50,612 nt of DNA from Sedimentisphaerales bacterium. Its GTDB lineage: Bacteria; Planctomycetota; Phycisphaerae; Sedimentisphaerales; Anaerobacaceae. The notes under the pieces were generated by a model. That model made no database searches. It was not told the origin of the DNA and saw only the letters and a program-made list of their open reading frames with translations. The position numbers and the translations under genes were made by a program. Shown here piece by piece: positions 7,518 through 15,270 of this stretch (positions within the stretch are counted from its first letter, which is position 1; the number at the start of each line of letters is the position of its first letter). The stretch covers positions 1 to 50,612 of the forward strand of contig JAFGBG010000087.1 of NCBI GenBank assembly GCA_016933295.1, read 5' to 3'.

Positions 7518-8582
7518 ATGGATCGGACCGATAAGAATCTTCATTGTGCAGAAATAAATCCAGATAAGAGTCTGTCATTGCTCGAGCAGGTCACTCCTTT
7601 GGCTCGTCAAATAAACTGCCTTGACATCGACAGAATTGCGCGCGTATGCATCGAGAGTATCCCGAAAATAGTCAATGTAAGATATGCATCACTATATATT
7701 CTTGATGAACAAAATAAAATTTTGCACCTTCACAAACACAATCATCCATTTCTTATAAACAAAATAGTATCATTAAACCAGACTCCTGCTTCCTTGATGG
7801 TAATGGCTGTAAGAAGCAAAGAGCTGATATTAGTCGGAGATATAGACACTCACAAGAAGCCTGTAATCAGAAAATCTCAAAGATCTTTTGCCGAAAATTA
7901 TAGGACTAATAATTGTGCCATCGTGCCTCTTATTTGCCAGGACAGAGTGGTTGGTGTTCTCAATCTGGCGGACAAAATAGAAGATGAACACTTTAGACAG
8001 AGTGATATAGCGCTTATAGAATTGTTCAGCCAGTTGGTGGGTGCTTCTATCGGTAATGTGAAGCTTTTCGAGAAGATACAACGTCAGGCTACAACGGATG
8101 GTTTGACGGGGCTGGTGAATCATAAGACTTTTTATGAGATTCTGGAAAAAGAATTGTGGCGTTCGCGTCGTCATGGAGATCAAATTTCTCTGATTATGGT
8201 TGATGTTGACAACCTAAAAAAAATCAATGATGTTTACGGGCATCGGGCGGGCGACAAGGCGTTGTGTGAAATTAGCAGAAAAATAAAAGAATGTATCAGG
8301 CAAATTGACACTGCTGCACGATACGGCGGGGATGAATTCGCCGTTATTTTGCTTAATACATCACTTGCCGGAGCCTCTGTTGTCGCCCGGCGTATGGTTG
8401 ATGCGGTTGCGAACTCTCCGACTAACTGGAACAAGGAGCAGATAAAACTTTCCATCAGCGTCGGGCTGTCTCAATATAACGCCGATAGCTCCCCTGAGGA
8501 CATTACAAATCGGTCCGACCAGGCTCTGTATGCGGCAAAGCAGGCTGGTAAAAACACTGTAAGAATCTTTGGATCCCCCTAA
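7518..8582 (+). CDS. GAF-GGDEF diguanylate cyclase
   Basis: Makes cyclic di-GMP from two GTP. A GAF sensor domain covers about residues 20-180 and a GGDEF domain about 188-352 of 354. The active-site motif is canonical, GGDEF at 270-274. RQID (261-264) lies exactly five residues before it, the inhibitory I-site for product feedback. DGLTGLVNH and DVDNLKKINDVYGH are further domain signatures. There is no membrane segment, so it is cytosolic. The GAF ligand cannot be told from sequence. The ribosome binding site is poor. The PilZ protein at 3.2 kb is a plausible receptor for its product. Confidence 0.95.
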   Translation: MDRTDKNLHCAEINPDKSLSLLEQVTPLARQINCLDIDRIARVCIESIPKIVNVRYASLYILDEQNKILHLHKHNHPFLINKIVSLNQTPASLMVMAVRSKELILVGDIDTHKKPVIRKSQRSFAENYRTNNCAIVPLICQDRVVGVLNLADKIEDEHFRQSDIALIELFSQLVGASIGNVKLFEKIQRQATTDGLTGLVNHKTFYEILEKELWRSRRHGDQISLIMVDVDNLKKINDVYGHRAGDKALCEISRKIKECIRQIDTAARYGGDEFAVILLNTSLAGASVVARRMVDAVANSPTNWNKEQIKLSISVGLSQYNADSSPEDITNRSDQALYAAKQAGKNTVRIFGSP

Positions 8583-8714
8583 ATTGCCATCAATTCGACA
8601 ATTAATCTTATGCCAATTTCTTATCTTTTACGTCAAATGTGCCTTTTATGTCGAGATCTGTATTTTTTACGACAAATGGGGCTTATGAGGGCCCCGTACC
8701 TTCATAAAATGTAC

Positions 8715-8743
8715 TTGACTAAGGCCGTATAATATTGTAATAA
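8715..8743 (+). promoter_or_regulatory. candidate promoter upstream of the surface-protein gene
   Basis: TTGACT (8715-8720), 17 bases, TAATAA (8738-8743). The -35 box is near consensus and the -10 box moderate. Confidence 0.45.
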
Positions 8744-8826
8744 TATAGATAGAGCCTGTCTATTATAGGACGCATATGGGTTGTTTATTATACTCGAAGG
8801 AGAATGTTTTTAAGCATTCATTGTGG

Positions 8827-8858
8827 TAAAGTCCAAATCAGACTTTAGGATTTATCCT
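8827..8858 (+). promoter_or_regulatory. two abutting hairpins in the leader
   Basis: TAAAGTC (8827-8833) pairs perfectly with GACTTTA (8841-8847), loop of 7. AGGAT (8847-8851) pairs with ATCCT (8854-8858). Sharing base 8847 makes the two either stacked or competing. Confidence 0.35.
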
Positions 8859-9121
8859 GGGTGAAACAAATTCAAAGTGTATTTATCTAAAAAGTGCCGA
8901 AGTCTGTATTTGTAAATGTGAATTTAAGTAGTTAATTTGCTCTGTGGTAGAGAATCAGAAATGTGAAGGAGAAAAACTTATGAAGTAGTTTTCGCCGCTT
9001 TTTAGATAAGTGATTAAGGAAGTTTTATCTCAAGAAGTTTTATTGTATTAAATGGATGCTTATAAAGGAATAAAAAAATAGGGCATAATTTATTGTTTTT
9101 TTCGAAGATTCAGGTTTATTT

Positions 9122-11473
9122 ATGAGGGCTAATGTCATGTTAAACAAAAAATGTTATATAATTATTTTCTCAATACTACTTTGCATCGCCGGCGGGATTC
9201 GAGCTGAGACGCTTATAATCGGCAGTGAGGCAGATACATGGATACAAAATGATGCTGCGACTCATGGCGCCGATCCAAATATGGTCCTTTGGGGTGCAAA
9301 TACGGACTATTCCGGTTATGTCCGTTTTAATCTTGCCGCTAATAATCTAATCTCGGTTCAGGATGCCATTCTTACATTTACGGTGTTCAATGTGCCAAAA
9401 CCACCGTATCGTAATGATACGGTTGTTGGCGGTCGTTTTTCTCTATATGGTCTGTCTAATGTTGCCGGAAATACCCCTCAGAACTGGAATGAAGAGACCT
9501 TGAATGAGGGCAACATAGGTATTGAGTGGAGTACAAATGGAGGTGATCCGCTGATAAATGTCGTTGATTTGGATGATGATGTTGCTGGAATTACCGAAAC
9601 CGTTACTAACGGTCCTGGTGGAGGTTGGGATATGGGAACCACAATCACCATCACGGGGGAGCCACTTGTTAGCTTTCTTCAAAGCCGGATTGATGATGAT
9701 GGTTTGGTAACATTTATTTTATGTAATAATGACGGTGCCGACAGGGCATATGGGCTTGGTACCAGGGAAAATGACAATGAGGACGTGCGCCCAAGACTTG
9801 AGCTTAATGCAGTTATAGGGGCAAAAACCGCAGCTACAAATCCAAACCCGGCAAATGGTGATGACAATGTGGTTCGTGATGTATTACTTAGCTGGATTCC
9901 GGGAGTTTTTGCCGAAAAGCACGATGTATTTTTAGGTACAGATTATAACGATGTATCTCAGGCTACACCGACGATTGATCCGAATGGTGTTTATCTCGGT
10001 CAGGTAGATACGAATTTTTATCCCGAAAGTGGAACATATCGTTTGGAATTCAATGAGACTTATTACTGGCGAGTCGATGAAGTCAACGGCCCCCCTGACT
10101 ATACACCATTTACGGGAAAGGTATGGAGTTTTTCAACCGAACCTCTGTCGATTATGGTTGCCGGGGGAGATATTACCGCGACCGCTTCAAGTCAAATTGA
10201 AGGTGAAGGGCCTGAAAATACCATCAACGGATCGGGGCTCGATAACAACCTGCATTCGGCCGCTACTTCGACTATGTGGGTCACTCCCGATGGGCAAACA
10301 GGACCTGTCTGGATTCAGTATGAATTCGATAAGCCTTATAAGCTGCATGAAATGCAGGTATGGAACTATAACGGGCAATCTATCCTTTCCATGTACGGCC
10401 TTAAGGAAGTTGTCGTTGAATATTCGATCGATGGTACTAACTGGGGCCAGGTTCCTGGAGTGAATGAGTTTACCAAAGCGCCGGGAACGGAAAATTATGC
10501 CGGCGATATCACTGTTCCTTTCAACGGCGTAGCGGCAAAATTTGTCAGGATTACAGCTACAAGTAACTGGAGCAGCGGACTTTTTACTCAGTACGGTTTG
10601 AGTGAAGTGCGTTTTATGTATATTCCCACAAATTCGGCAGAGCCAAATCCCGATGATGGTGCTGCGGATGTTGATATCAATACGACTCTTAGCTGGAGAA
10701 CCGGCAGGGGAGCCGAAGAACATAACTTGTATATTAGTAATGACGAACAGGCTGTAATAGGAGGAACCGTTTCCCCTGCGACCGTCAATCAGAATAGTTA
10801 CGGACCCTTATCTCTCGATCTGGGAAGTACATATTATTGGCGAGTTGACGAGGTCAATAGCGCCGAAGCCTATCCGGTCTGGGAAGGCGGCGTCTGGAAT
10901 TTCACTACTGAAGAATATCTTGTTGTGGACGATTTTGAGTCGTATAATGATATCCCACAAGGCGAAGCAGGCAGCAACCTGGTTTATTTGACCTGGGTTG
11001 ACGGATACGACAATCCGAGTGTGAACGGCTCGACCATGGGTTATACGTCAGGCAGCTCGGTTGAAACCGGCATAACTCATGAAGGTAGCAGACAGTCCGT
11101 GCCGTTAATGTATAATAATAGTGTTGCAAGCTCTTCGGTTGTTACTGTGAGCGTGGATGATTTGGGTATCGGTCGTGACTGGACCCGCGGCGGCGCCACA
11201 ACGCTGGCTTTGTGGTTCTACGGCGATCCCAACAACGCCACGACCGAGCAGATGTATATGAGTATCGGCAGCAAAAAGGTGCCATATACTGGTGAACAAA
11301 GCGCTTTAACCACCGCAGGCTGGACTGCGTGGACCGTCGATCTTACATCGCTTGGAATCAATCTGAACAATGTGACGACCCTTTCGATAGGTTTCGAGAG
11401 GGCTGGCGTGACCGGCGGTACCGGGACGATTTTCATCGACAATGTTCGTCTGTACAAAATACCGCCGCAGTAG
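9122..11473 (+). CDS. secreted multidomain surface protein (DNRLRE, FN3-like, discoidin)
   Basis: A 783-residue extracellular protein. An N-terminal signal peptide (hydrophobic stretch about 13-25, cleavage near IRAE) is followed by a DNRLRE-type beta domain (about 30-230; DTWIQND, YVRFNL). Next come an FN3-like planctomycete repeat ending YYWRVDEVNGP (about 240-340), an F5/8-type discoidin domain (about 350-500; ITATASS, WIQYEFD, VRITATSNW), a second FN3-like repeat ending YYWRVDEVNSA (about 505-600), and a C-terminal beta domain beginning VVDDFESYND and ending IFIDNVRLYKI. No catalytic residues or membrane anchor are evident, so the role is probably adhesion or glycan binding. ATG 9122 or the ATG five codons later could be the start. 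A strong terminator follows. Confidence 0.85.
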   Translation: MRANVMLNKKCYIIIFSILLCIAGGIRAETLIIGSEADTWIQNDAATHGADPNMVLWGANTDYSGYVRFNLAANNLISVQDAILTFTVFNVPKPPYRNDTVVGGRFSLYGLSNVAGNTPQNWNEETLNEGNIGIEWSTNGGDPLINVVDLDDDVAGITETVTNGPGGGWDMGTTITITGEPLVSFLQSRIDDDGLVTFILCNNDGADRAYGLGTRENDNEDVRPRLELNAVIGAKTAATNPNPANGDDNVVRDVLLSWIPGVFAEKHDVFLGTDYNDVSQATPTIDPNGVYLGQVDTNFYPESGTYRLEFNETYYWRVDEVNGPPDYTPFTGKVWSFSTEPLSIMVAGGDITATASSQIEGEGPENTINGSGLDNNLHSAATSTMWVTPDGQTGPVWIQYEFDKPYKLHEMQVWNYNGQSILSMYGLKEVVVEYSIDGTNWGQVPGVNEFTKAPGTENYAGDITVPFNGVAAKFVRITATSNWSSGLFTQYGLSEVRFMYIPTNSAEPNPDDGAADVDINTTLSWRTGRGAEEHNLYISNDEQAVIGGTVSPATVNQNSYGPLSLDLGSTYYWRVDEVNSAEAYPVWEGGVWNFTTEEYLVVDDFESYNDIPQGEAGSNLVYLTWVDGYDNPSVNGSTMGYTSGSSVETGITHEGSRQSVPLMYNNSVASSSVVTVSVDDLGIGRDWTRGGATTLALWFYGDPNNATTEQMYMSIGSKKVPYTGEQSALTTAGWTAWTVDLTSLGINLNNVTTLSIGFERAGVTGGTGTIFIDNVRLYKIPPQ

Positions 11474-11516
11474 CAGAGCCTGGTGGTTCGAATATAGAGA
11501 AGTGGTTGTTTTATTT

Positions 11517-11554
11517 CGGGGTCTGTGCCGTTTATTCGGTATAGGCCCCGTTTT
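11517..11554 (+). terminator. rho-independent terminator of the surface-protein gene
   Basis: A 14-base 5' arm (11517-11530) and 3' arm (11537-11550) pair along their whole length with three G-U pairs around a TTTATT loop, followed by TTTT. It lies 44 bases after the stop codon. Confidence 0.85.
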
Positions 11555-12046
11555 GTATTTGTTCTCGTGTGCTTGTTTTTATGCGAAGTTACAGGAATAT
11601 TAAAAAAGATGTGCGAAAACGAGCCGGTTGTCCAGGTTTTATCGGCGCCATTCGGCTTTGCGAACCATCAAAGGCGGCATCTGTCGGGGTAGTATTCTTC
11701 GATTTCCTGAATTCACACAGCTTTGACTGCTTGGATACCATCGTATTGTGAACAGCCGAGGTTTTAGTAAAAGCTTATTTTTTCTTAGTTTTACGAACAT
11801 AATAATTCATTCATCGATAGGGAAATTATAGAAACTTCACCCTCCTCCTATCGGCAAATTCCGAAATCGACTTTTGGAATTTGTTTTTTTAAACAGTATT
11901 TATAAACATTAATTGCGGGGTATAGTCATATTCTCCTGAGAGAGATACACGTGCAAAAGCCTGTATTATTATGGATAGTTTGATATGTTTAATGAGAGTT
12001 AGTTAAAGGTCTTTAATTCTGTTGTTTGGTTTTTTAAGTATTTCTT
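11555..12046. other. intergenic region with an orphan terminator-like hairpin
   Basis: No gene is supported. Open frames of 50-60 codons on both strands around 11,570-11,760 lack ribosome binding sites and recognisable similarity. CAAATTCC (11855-11862) pairs with GGAATTTG (11876-11883) and is followed by seven Ts, an intrinsic-terminator shape on the plus strand. The preceding gene already has its own terminator, so a short RNA might lie between 11,560 and 11,890. Confidence 0.4.
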
Positions 12047-12628
12047 CTATCTTATTGTGCTCCAACTGGCATTTCCCTGGTTAATTTCTCGAACTTCAAC
12101 ACGGTTAATAAGCCATTTGTTATCGTTTTTCTTATTTAAGTAAAGCTCTACTGTGATAGGGATAAATGGAACGAGATTTTGAGCAATATAGCTATCCTTG
12201 GCAAAAAAAATTTTCGCAAATACGGTTGTTCTTGAATTATTTCCGGACATCTTTATGAGTTGGTTAGTTTTTTTGCATTTTTCGACCTTGTTTTGTGATA
12301 GCTTGTTTCTGCATTCAACCATCAGGGATGTTTTTGAATTGTGTACCGAATCGGCGTAATTTTCGTCAAGAATAGCTTCGATTGCGGGGTAATCCAGCTT
12401 TTCGACGGCTTTCATGCCGGTATTAATAACGGTGTCGATCTTCTCATAATCTGTCTGTACAAGGTAGTCTGCGCCGAAGGCCGTTGCTATCGTAAAAAGC
12501 GGCAGAAGCCATTGCCATTGTGATTTTTTTTCGGGAAAAATGCTGCGAAAAGTCAGGACTCCGAAAAGAACCAGAACGGATACACCAATTAAAGTCCATG
12601 GTTGATCGAAAATGTCCAGCATTTTCAT
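12047..12628 (-). CDS. membrane protein with two TM helices and an NTF2-like domain
   Basis: 193 residues. Two predicted membrane helices (about 12-28 and 38-56) are followed by a soluble alpha+beta domain of about 135 residues. The domain opens with a helix pair (IDTVINTGMKAVEKLDYPAIEAILDENYADSV in segments) and ends in strands with WLINRVEVREI, the layout of SnoaL/NTF2-like domains. No catalytic residues are recognisable, so I infer a binding or structural role facing one side of the membrane. The ribosome binding site is weak and two ATGs lie within three codons. Its stop lies 572 bases from the surface-protein gene. I do not know a named family. Confidence 0.6.
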   Translation of the reverse strand: MKMLDIFDQPWTLIGVSVLVLFGVLTFRSIFPEKKSQWQWLLPLFTIATAFGADYLVQTDYEKIDTVINTGMKAVEKLDYPAIEAILDENYADSVHNSKTSLMVECRNKLSQNKVEKCKKTNQLIKMSGNNSRTTVFAKIFFAKDSYIAQNLVPFIPITVELYLNKKNDNKWLINRVEVREINQGNASWSTIR

Positions 12629-12734
12629 TCTTTATATTTGAAAATAAGGCGTTTGATTAAGCCGGGTACTAAAAGGGCACTAAAATCCGGTTATTTTTTA
12701 CTTTTTCCAAAATTATATCTTTATATATTTGGGA

Positions 12735-13517
12735 TTAGTTCAGATGGGATTTGCAGGGAAATCCTCGGGCTAAATAATTTAGATCAGTCATTTCATCATC
12801 CGGAACTTCCAGGTTAAAATTAAATCTTTGTGGTTCATACATGGATAGCTCACACCATTCGATAAAAATCGGATCGTTCCATTTATGTATTTCCGAATGA
12901 CCATCAGCGAAACCCAGAGTAGTTTGCTCGCCGTGCCACATTGCCACAGGATCTATGTAGCCGGCCGGATTAAAATACATCTGCCACGAGCCGACGTTAG
13001 TTCCTCTTGGGTCTGAGTCTTCCAGGAATATGTATTTCATGGCTGGATTTTGAATATCGGCGTATTTTTTTGCCGTTATATGATTGCGTGGAGCAGCAGG
13101 CCATGTGGTTTCTCCGTTTGCGCCATTGGCAATGGAAAAACTTCGATATGCCTCTTGAGAAGGATCCTTCCATCTCCGGTCTGCAGGGCAGCGATAAACT
13201 TCTACCGCGTTACCTACATAAGGAAAAAGGGAACCATCTCGAATAGTTTGTATTTTTTGCTCTAAAGTGGCATTACTCGGCGGACTTTGCACCCATGCTT
13301 GGTCCTGAGTGTTAATCATTGCCCCGGGAAGCTTGCTGTCGTTGTCATCGATATACATTGTCCATCCCTTGGAGAGTGTGTTGACATTTGATTGACAATG
13401 AATCCTCTTGGCCTTGTCCTTGACTTTGCTTAAGGTAGGCACAAGGATACCCATCAAAAGGGCGATAATGGCGATAACGACAAGTAATTCGATTAGCGTA
13501 AAGGCTTTTTTCTTCAT
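12735..13517 (-). CDS. prepilin-type protein with H-X9-DG tail (type II pseudopilin-like)
   Basis: 260 residues. The N-terminus MKKKAFTLIELLVVIAIIAL is a canonical type IV/type II prepilin leader: cleavage before F6, E at +5 of the mature protein, and a hydrophobic helix to about 29. The C-terminal half has WHGEQTTLGFADGHSE, the H-X9-DG motif of the very large planctomycete family of prepilin-like proteins. These are processed by a prepilin peptidase and probably sit in the envelope. Their function is mostly unknown. GGGGA precedes the ATG and a strong promoter lies upstream. No secretion ATPase or peptidase is nearby, so it is an orphan subunit. Confidence 0.9.
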   Translation of the reverse strand: MKKKAFTLIELLVVIAIIALLMGILVPTLSKVKDKAKRIHCQSNVNTLSKGWTMYIDDNDSKLPGAMINTQDQAWVQSPPSNATLEQKIQTIRDGSLFPYVGNAVEVYRCPADRRWKDPSQEAYRSFSIANGANGETTWPAAPRNHITAKKYADIQNPAMKYIFLEDSDPRGTNVGSWQMYFNPAGYIDPVAMWHGEQTTLGFADGHSEIHKWNDPIFIEWCELSMYEPQRFNFNLEVPDDEMTDLNYLARGFPCKSHLN

Positions 13518-13652
13518 CTTTCGATCCCCGGTAAAGATATCAATTACAACTAACCTCTTGATAGGAGATTTTTAATGTTTTTTATGAATAAAAATAACAA
13601 TAAAATGAATATGTTTCGCTTACCACATATCATCACCAAATTATTATTAACT

Positions 13653-13681
13653 ATTTTAACAGGTAAGCTTAAACAAGTCAA
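13653..13681 (-). promoter_or_regulatory. sigma-70-type promoter of the pseudopilin gene
   Basis: On the minus strand: TTGACT (13676-13681), 17 bases, TAAAAT (13653-13658). It sits directly after the surE stop codon and predicts a leader of about 130 bases. Confidence 0.65.
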
Positions 13682-13685
13682 TAGT

Positions 13686-14441
13686 TTATAGGACGAAATT
13701 TTCAAAGTCGTTTTTAAGCTCATCTGTTTTGGCTTTGTTCGTCATATCCGAGGTTAATGCCGTTATTGTAATATATCCTTCCTCCAGGGATCTCGTATCC
13801 GTAGGGGCTTCATCTGCGAGGTGCGTTTTTCCTGTTAGCAGAAATTCCATTTGCCCCTGTTCGTTTTTCTGCCGTATGTAATACTCATCGAAGCCTTTGC
13901 TGGATTGTGGAACGACTCGTACTCCTTTAGGGCGGCCCTTTGACAGCAGCGGGATGTTTATGTTGATAACGCCGTTGTTGGATACCGGCATAAGTTCCTT
14001 GAGGATTCTAATGCAATATTTTGCCGCAACCTGAAAATCCACTTTTTCCTCCCAGGCAACGCTCATTGCTACTGCCGGGATTTTAAGGAACGCTCCTTCC
14101 ATAGCGGCGGCTACGGTACCGGAATAATAAACATTTATTCCCGCGTTCGCTCCGTTATTTATGCCGGATACGAGCAGATCTATAGGTTCTTTGTGAAGCT
14201 GCATGGTCGCGAGTTTTACGCAATCGGCCGGAGAGCCGTGAATGCTGTATCCGGTAAATTGGCCGTCAATATCGACTTTATTGCATACCAGCGGGCGTGA
14301 AAAAGTAACGCTATGACTGGCGCCTGAGCGGCTGTCCGCCGGTGCGGCAACTATCACATCACCGATTTTAACCAGCTCTTTATAAATAGCGGCTAATCCC
14401 GGCGCGAAAATACCGTCGTCATTTGTAAGTAATATCTGCAT
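13686..14441 (-). CDS. surE: 5'/3'-nucleotidase SurE
   Basis: Metal-dependent nucleoside monophosphate phosphatase of the survival protein SurE family. The ATG at 14441 gives MQILLTNDDG, the exact family start, with metal-binding D8 and D9 and about 251 residues, as in E. coli. Further family signatures are SGASHSVTF, HGSPADCVKLA and VSGINNGANAG, which build the active site. An upstream ATG at 14504 would add 21 residues with no counterpart in the family. Neither start has a clear ribosome binding site. The gene is divergent from nnrE. Confidence 0.93.
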   Translation of the reverse strand: MQILLTNDDGIFAPGLAAIYKELVKIGDVIVAAPADSRSGASHSVTFSRPLVCNKVDIDGQFTGYSIHGSPADCVKLATMQLHKEPIDLLVSGINNGANAGINVYYSGTVAAAMEGAFLKIPAVAMSVAWEEKVDFQVAAKYCIRILKELMPVSNNGVININIPLLSKGRPKGVRVVPQSSKGFDEYYIRQKNEQGQMEFLLTGKTHLADEAPTDTRSLEEGYITITALTSDMTNKAKTDELKNDFENFVL

Positions 14442-14580
14442 ATTCGTTAAATGGTCTTCAATAAGTTTCAATTTAACCGGCACTGAGACGGTCGTCCGGT
14501 TCATAACGAGATGGTATTGTAAAGGTCGATTGTATTTGTGTCAATTGACAGTTATTTGAGCTGGCGTATAATAAACGATT

Positions 14581-15270
14581 ATGGATAAATATTTGCCGGA
14601 TAAGAAAAATATTATAATGACAAGAGAGCAGGTTCGTGCTTTCGACGATTGGGCAATAAACACAGTTGGCATACCGGCCGTTGTTTTAATGGAAAATGCG
14701 GGCCGAAGCTGTGCGGAGCTGATAGAAAAGAAGATTCCGAATGTTGCCGGAGTGAAAGTTTGTATATTCTGTGGAACAGGCAATAACGGCGGCGACGGGT
14801 ATGTAATTGCCAGACATCTTTTAAACAAAGGATATAATGTCGTGGTAGTAGTAGCCGGGGACCGAAATAAAATCAAAGGCGAGGCAAAGACGAATCTCGA
14901 CGTTTTAGGGGCTATGGGGCAGGCCATTGGGCAAGTTAATCCGGCTGATGCCGATATCGCCGACCAGATTAGAACTCTGACTTTGGATGCCGGTTTAATT
15001 GTCGATAGCCTGTTCGGGACCGGTTTGGAAGGGCGGTTGAGAGGTGGCTTTCAAGAACTTATAGAAGCAATCAACGCACAGAATTGTCCTGTTTTAGCCG
15101 TTGATATTCCTTCCGGGCTCGATTGCGATACGGGGCGGCCGCTTGGTGCGGCGGTTAAAGCCGATTATACTGTGACTTTTGTTGCAGTTAAAAAAGGCTA
15201 TAGTAATCCTGAAGCGGCTCGATACACCGGCGATATTTTTATCGCTTCAATTGGCATTGATGCCCGCTAA
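14581..15270 (+). CDS. nnrE: NAD(P)H-hydrate epimerase (YjeF N-terminal domain)
   Basis: Repairs hydrated NAD(P)H by interconverting R and S epimers. 229 residues make a single YjeF_N domain without the C-terminal ADP/ATP-dependent dehydratase often fused to it, so the partner enzyme must lie elsewhere. Visible signatures are MTREQVRAFDDWA, the nucleotide loop FCGTGNNGGDGYVIARHL, VDSLFGTGLEG and VDIPSGLDCDTG. The ATG at 14581 lacks a good ribosome binding site, and the ATG at 14617 (start of the MTREQ motif) is a reasonable alternative. Its end overlaps the convergent next gene by four bases. Confidence 0.92.
   Translation: MDKYLPDKKNIIMTREQVRAFDDWAINTVGIPAVVLMENAGRSCAELIEKKIPNVAGVKVCIFCGTGNNGGDGYVIARHLLNKGYNVVVVVAGDRNKIKGEAKTNLDVLGAMGQAIGQVNPADADIADQIRTLTLDAGLIVDSLFGTGLEGRLRGGFQELIEAINAQNCPVLAVDIPSGLDCDTGRPLGAAVKADYTVTFVAVKKGYSNPEAARYTGDIFIASIGIDAR

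Larger units (their letters stand above)
8583..9121. other. 539-base leader/intergenic region with promoter and hairpins
   Basis: A candidate promoter is at 8715-8743. Two stacked hairpins follow at 8827-8858. AAGGAG sites precede very short open frames: one at 8804 gives 14 residues, and one gives only ATG-AAG-TAG near 8980. No known riboswitch consensus was recognised. The distance suggests a transcript leader of about 370 bases for the surface-protein gene. Confidence 0.4.

Noticed and set aside
11480-11500. GGTTCGAAT, resembling a tRNA T-loop
   Set aside because: No acceptor stem, anticodon arm or D arm can be built around it. It lies between a stop codon and a terminator.
11569-11751. 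60-codon plus-strand frame after the surface-protein gene
   Set aside because: GTG start without a ribosome binding site, and an equally long frame exists on the other strand. Neither looks coding.
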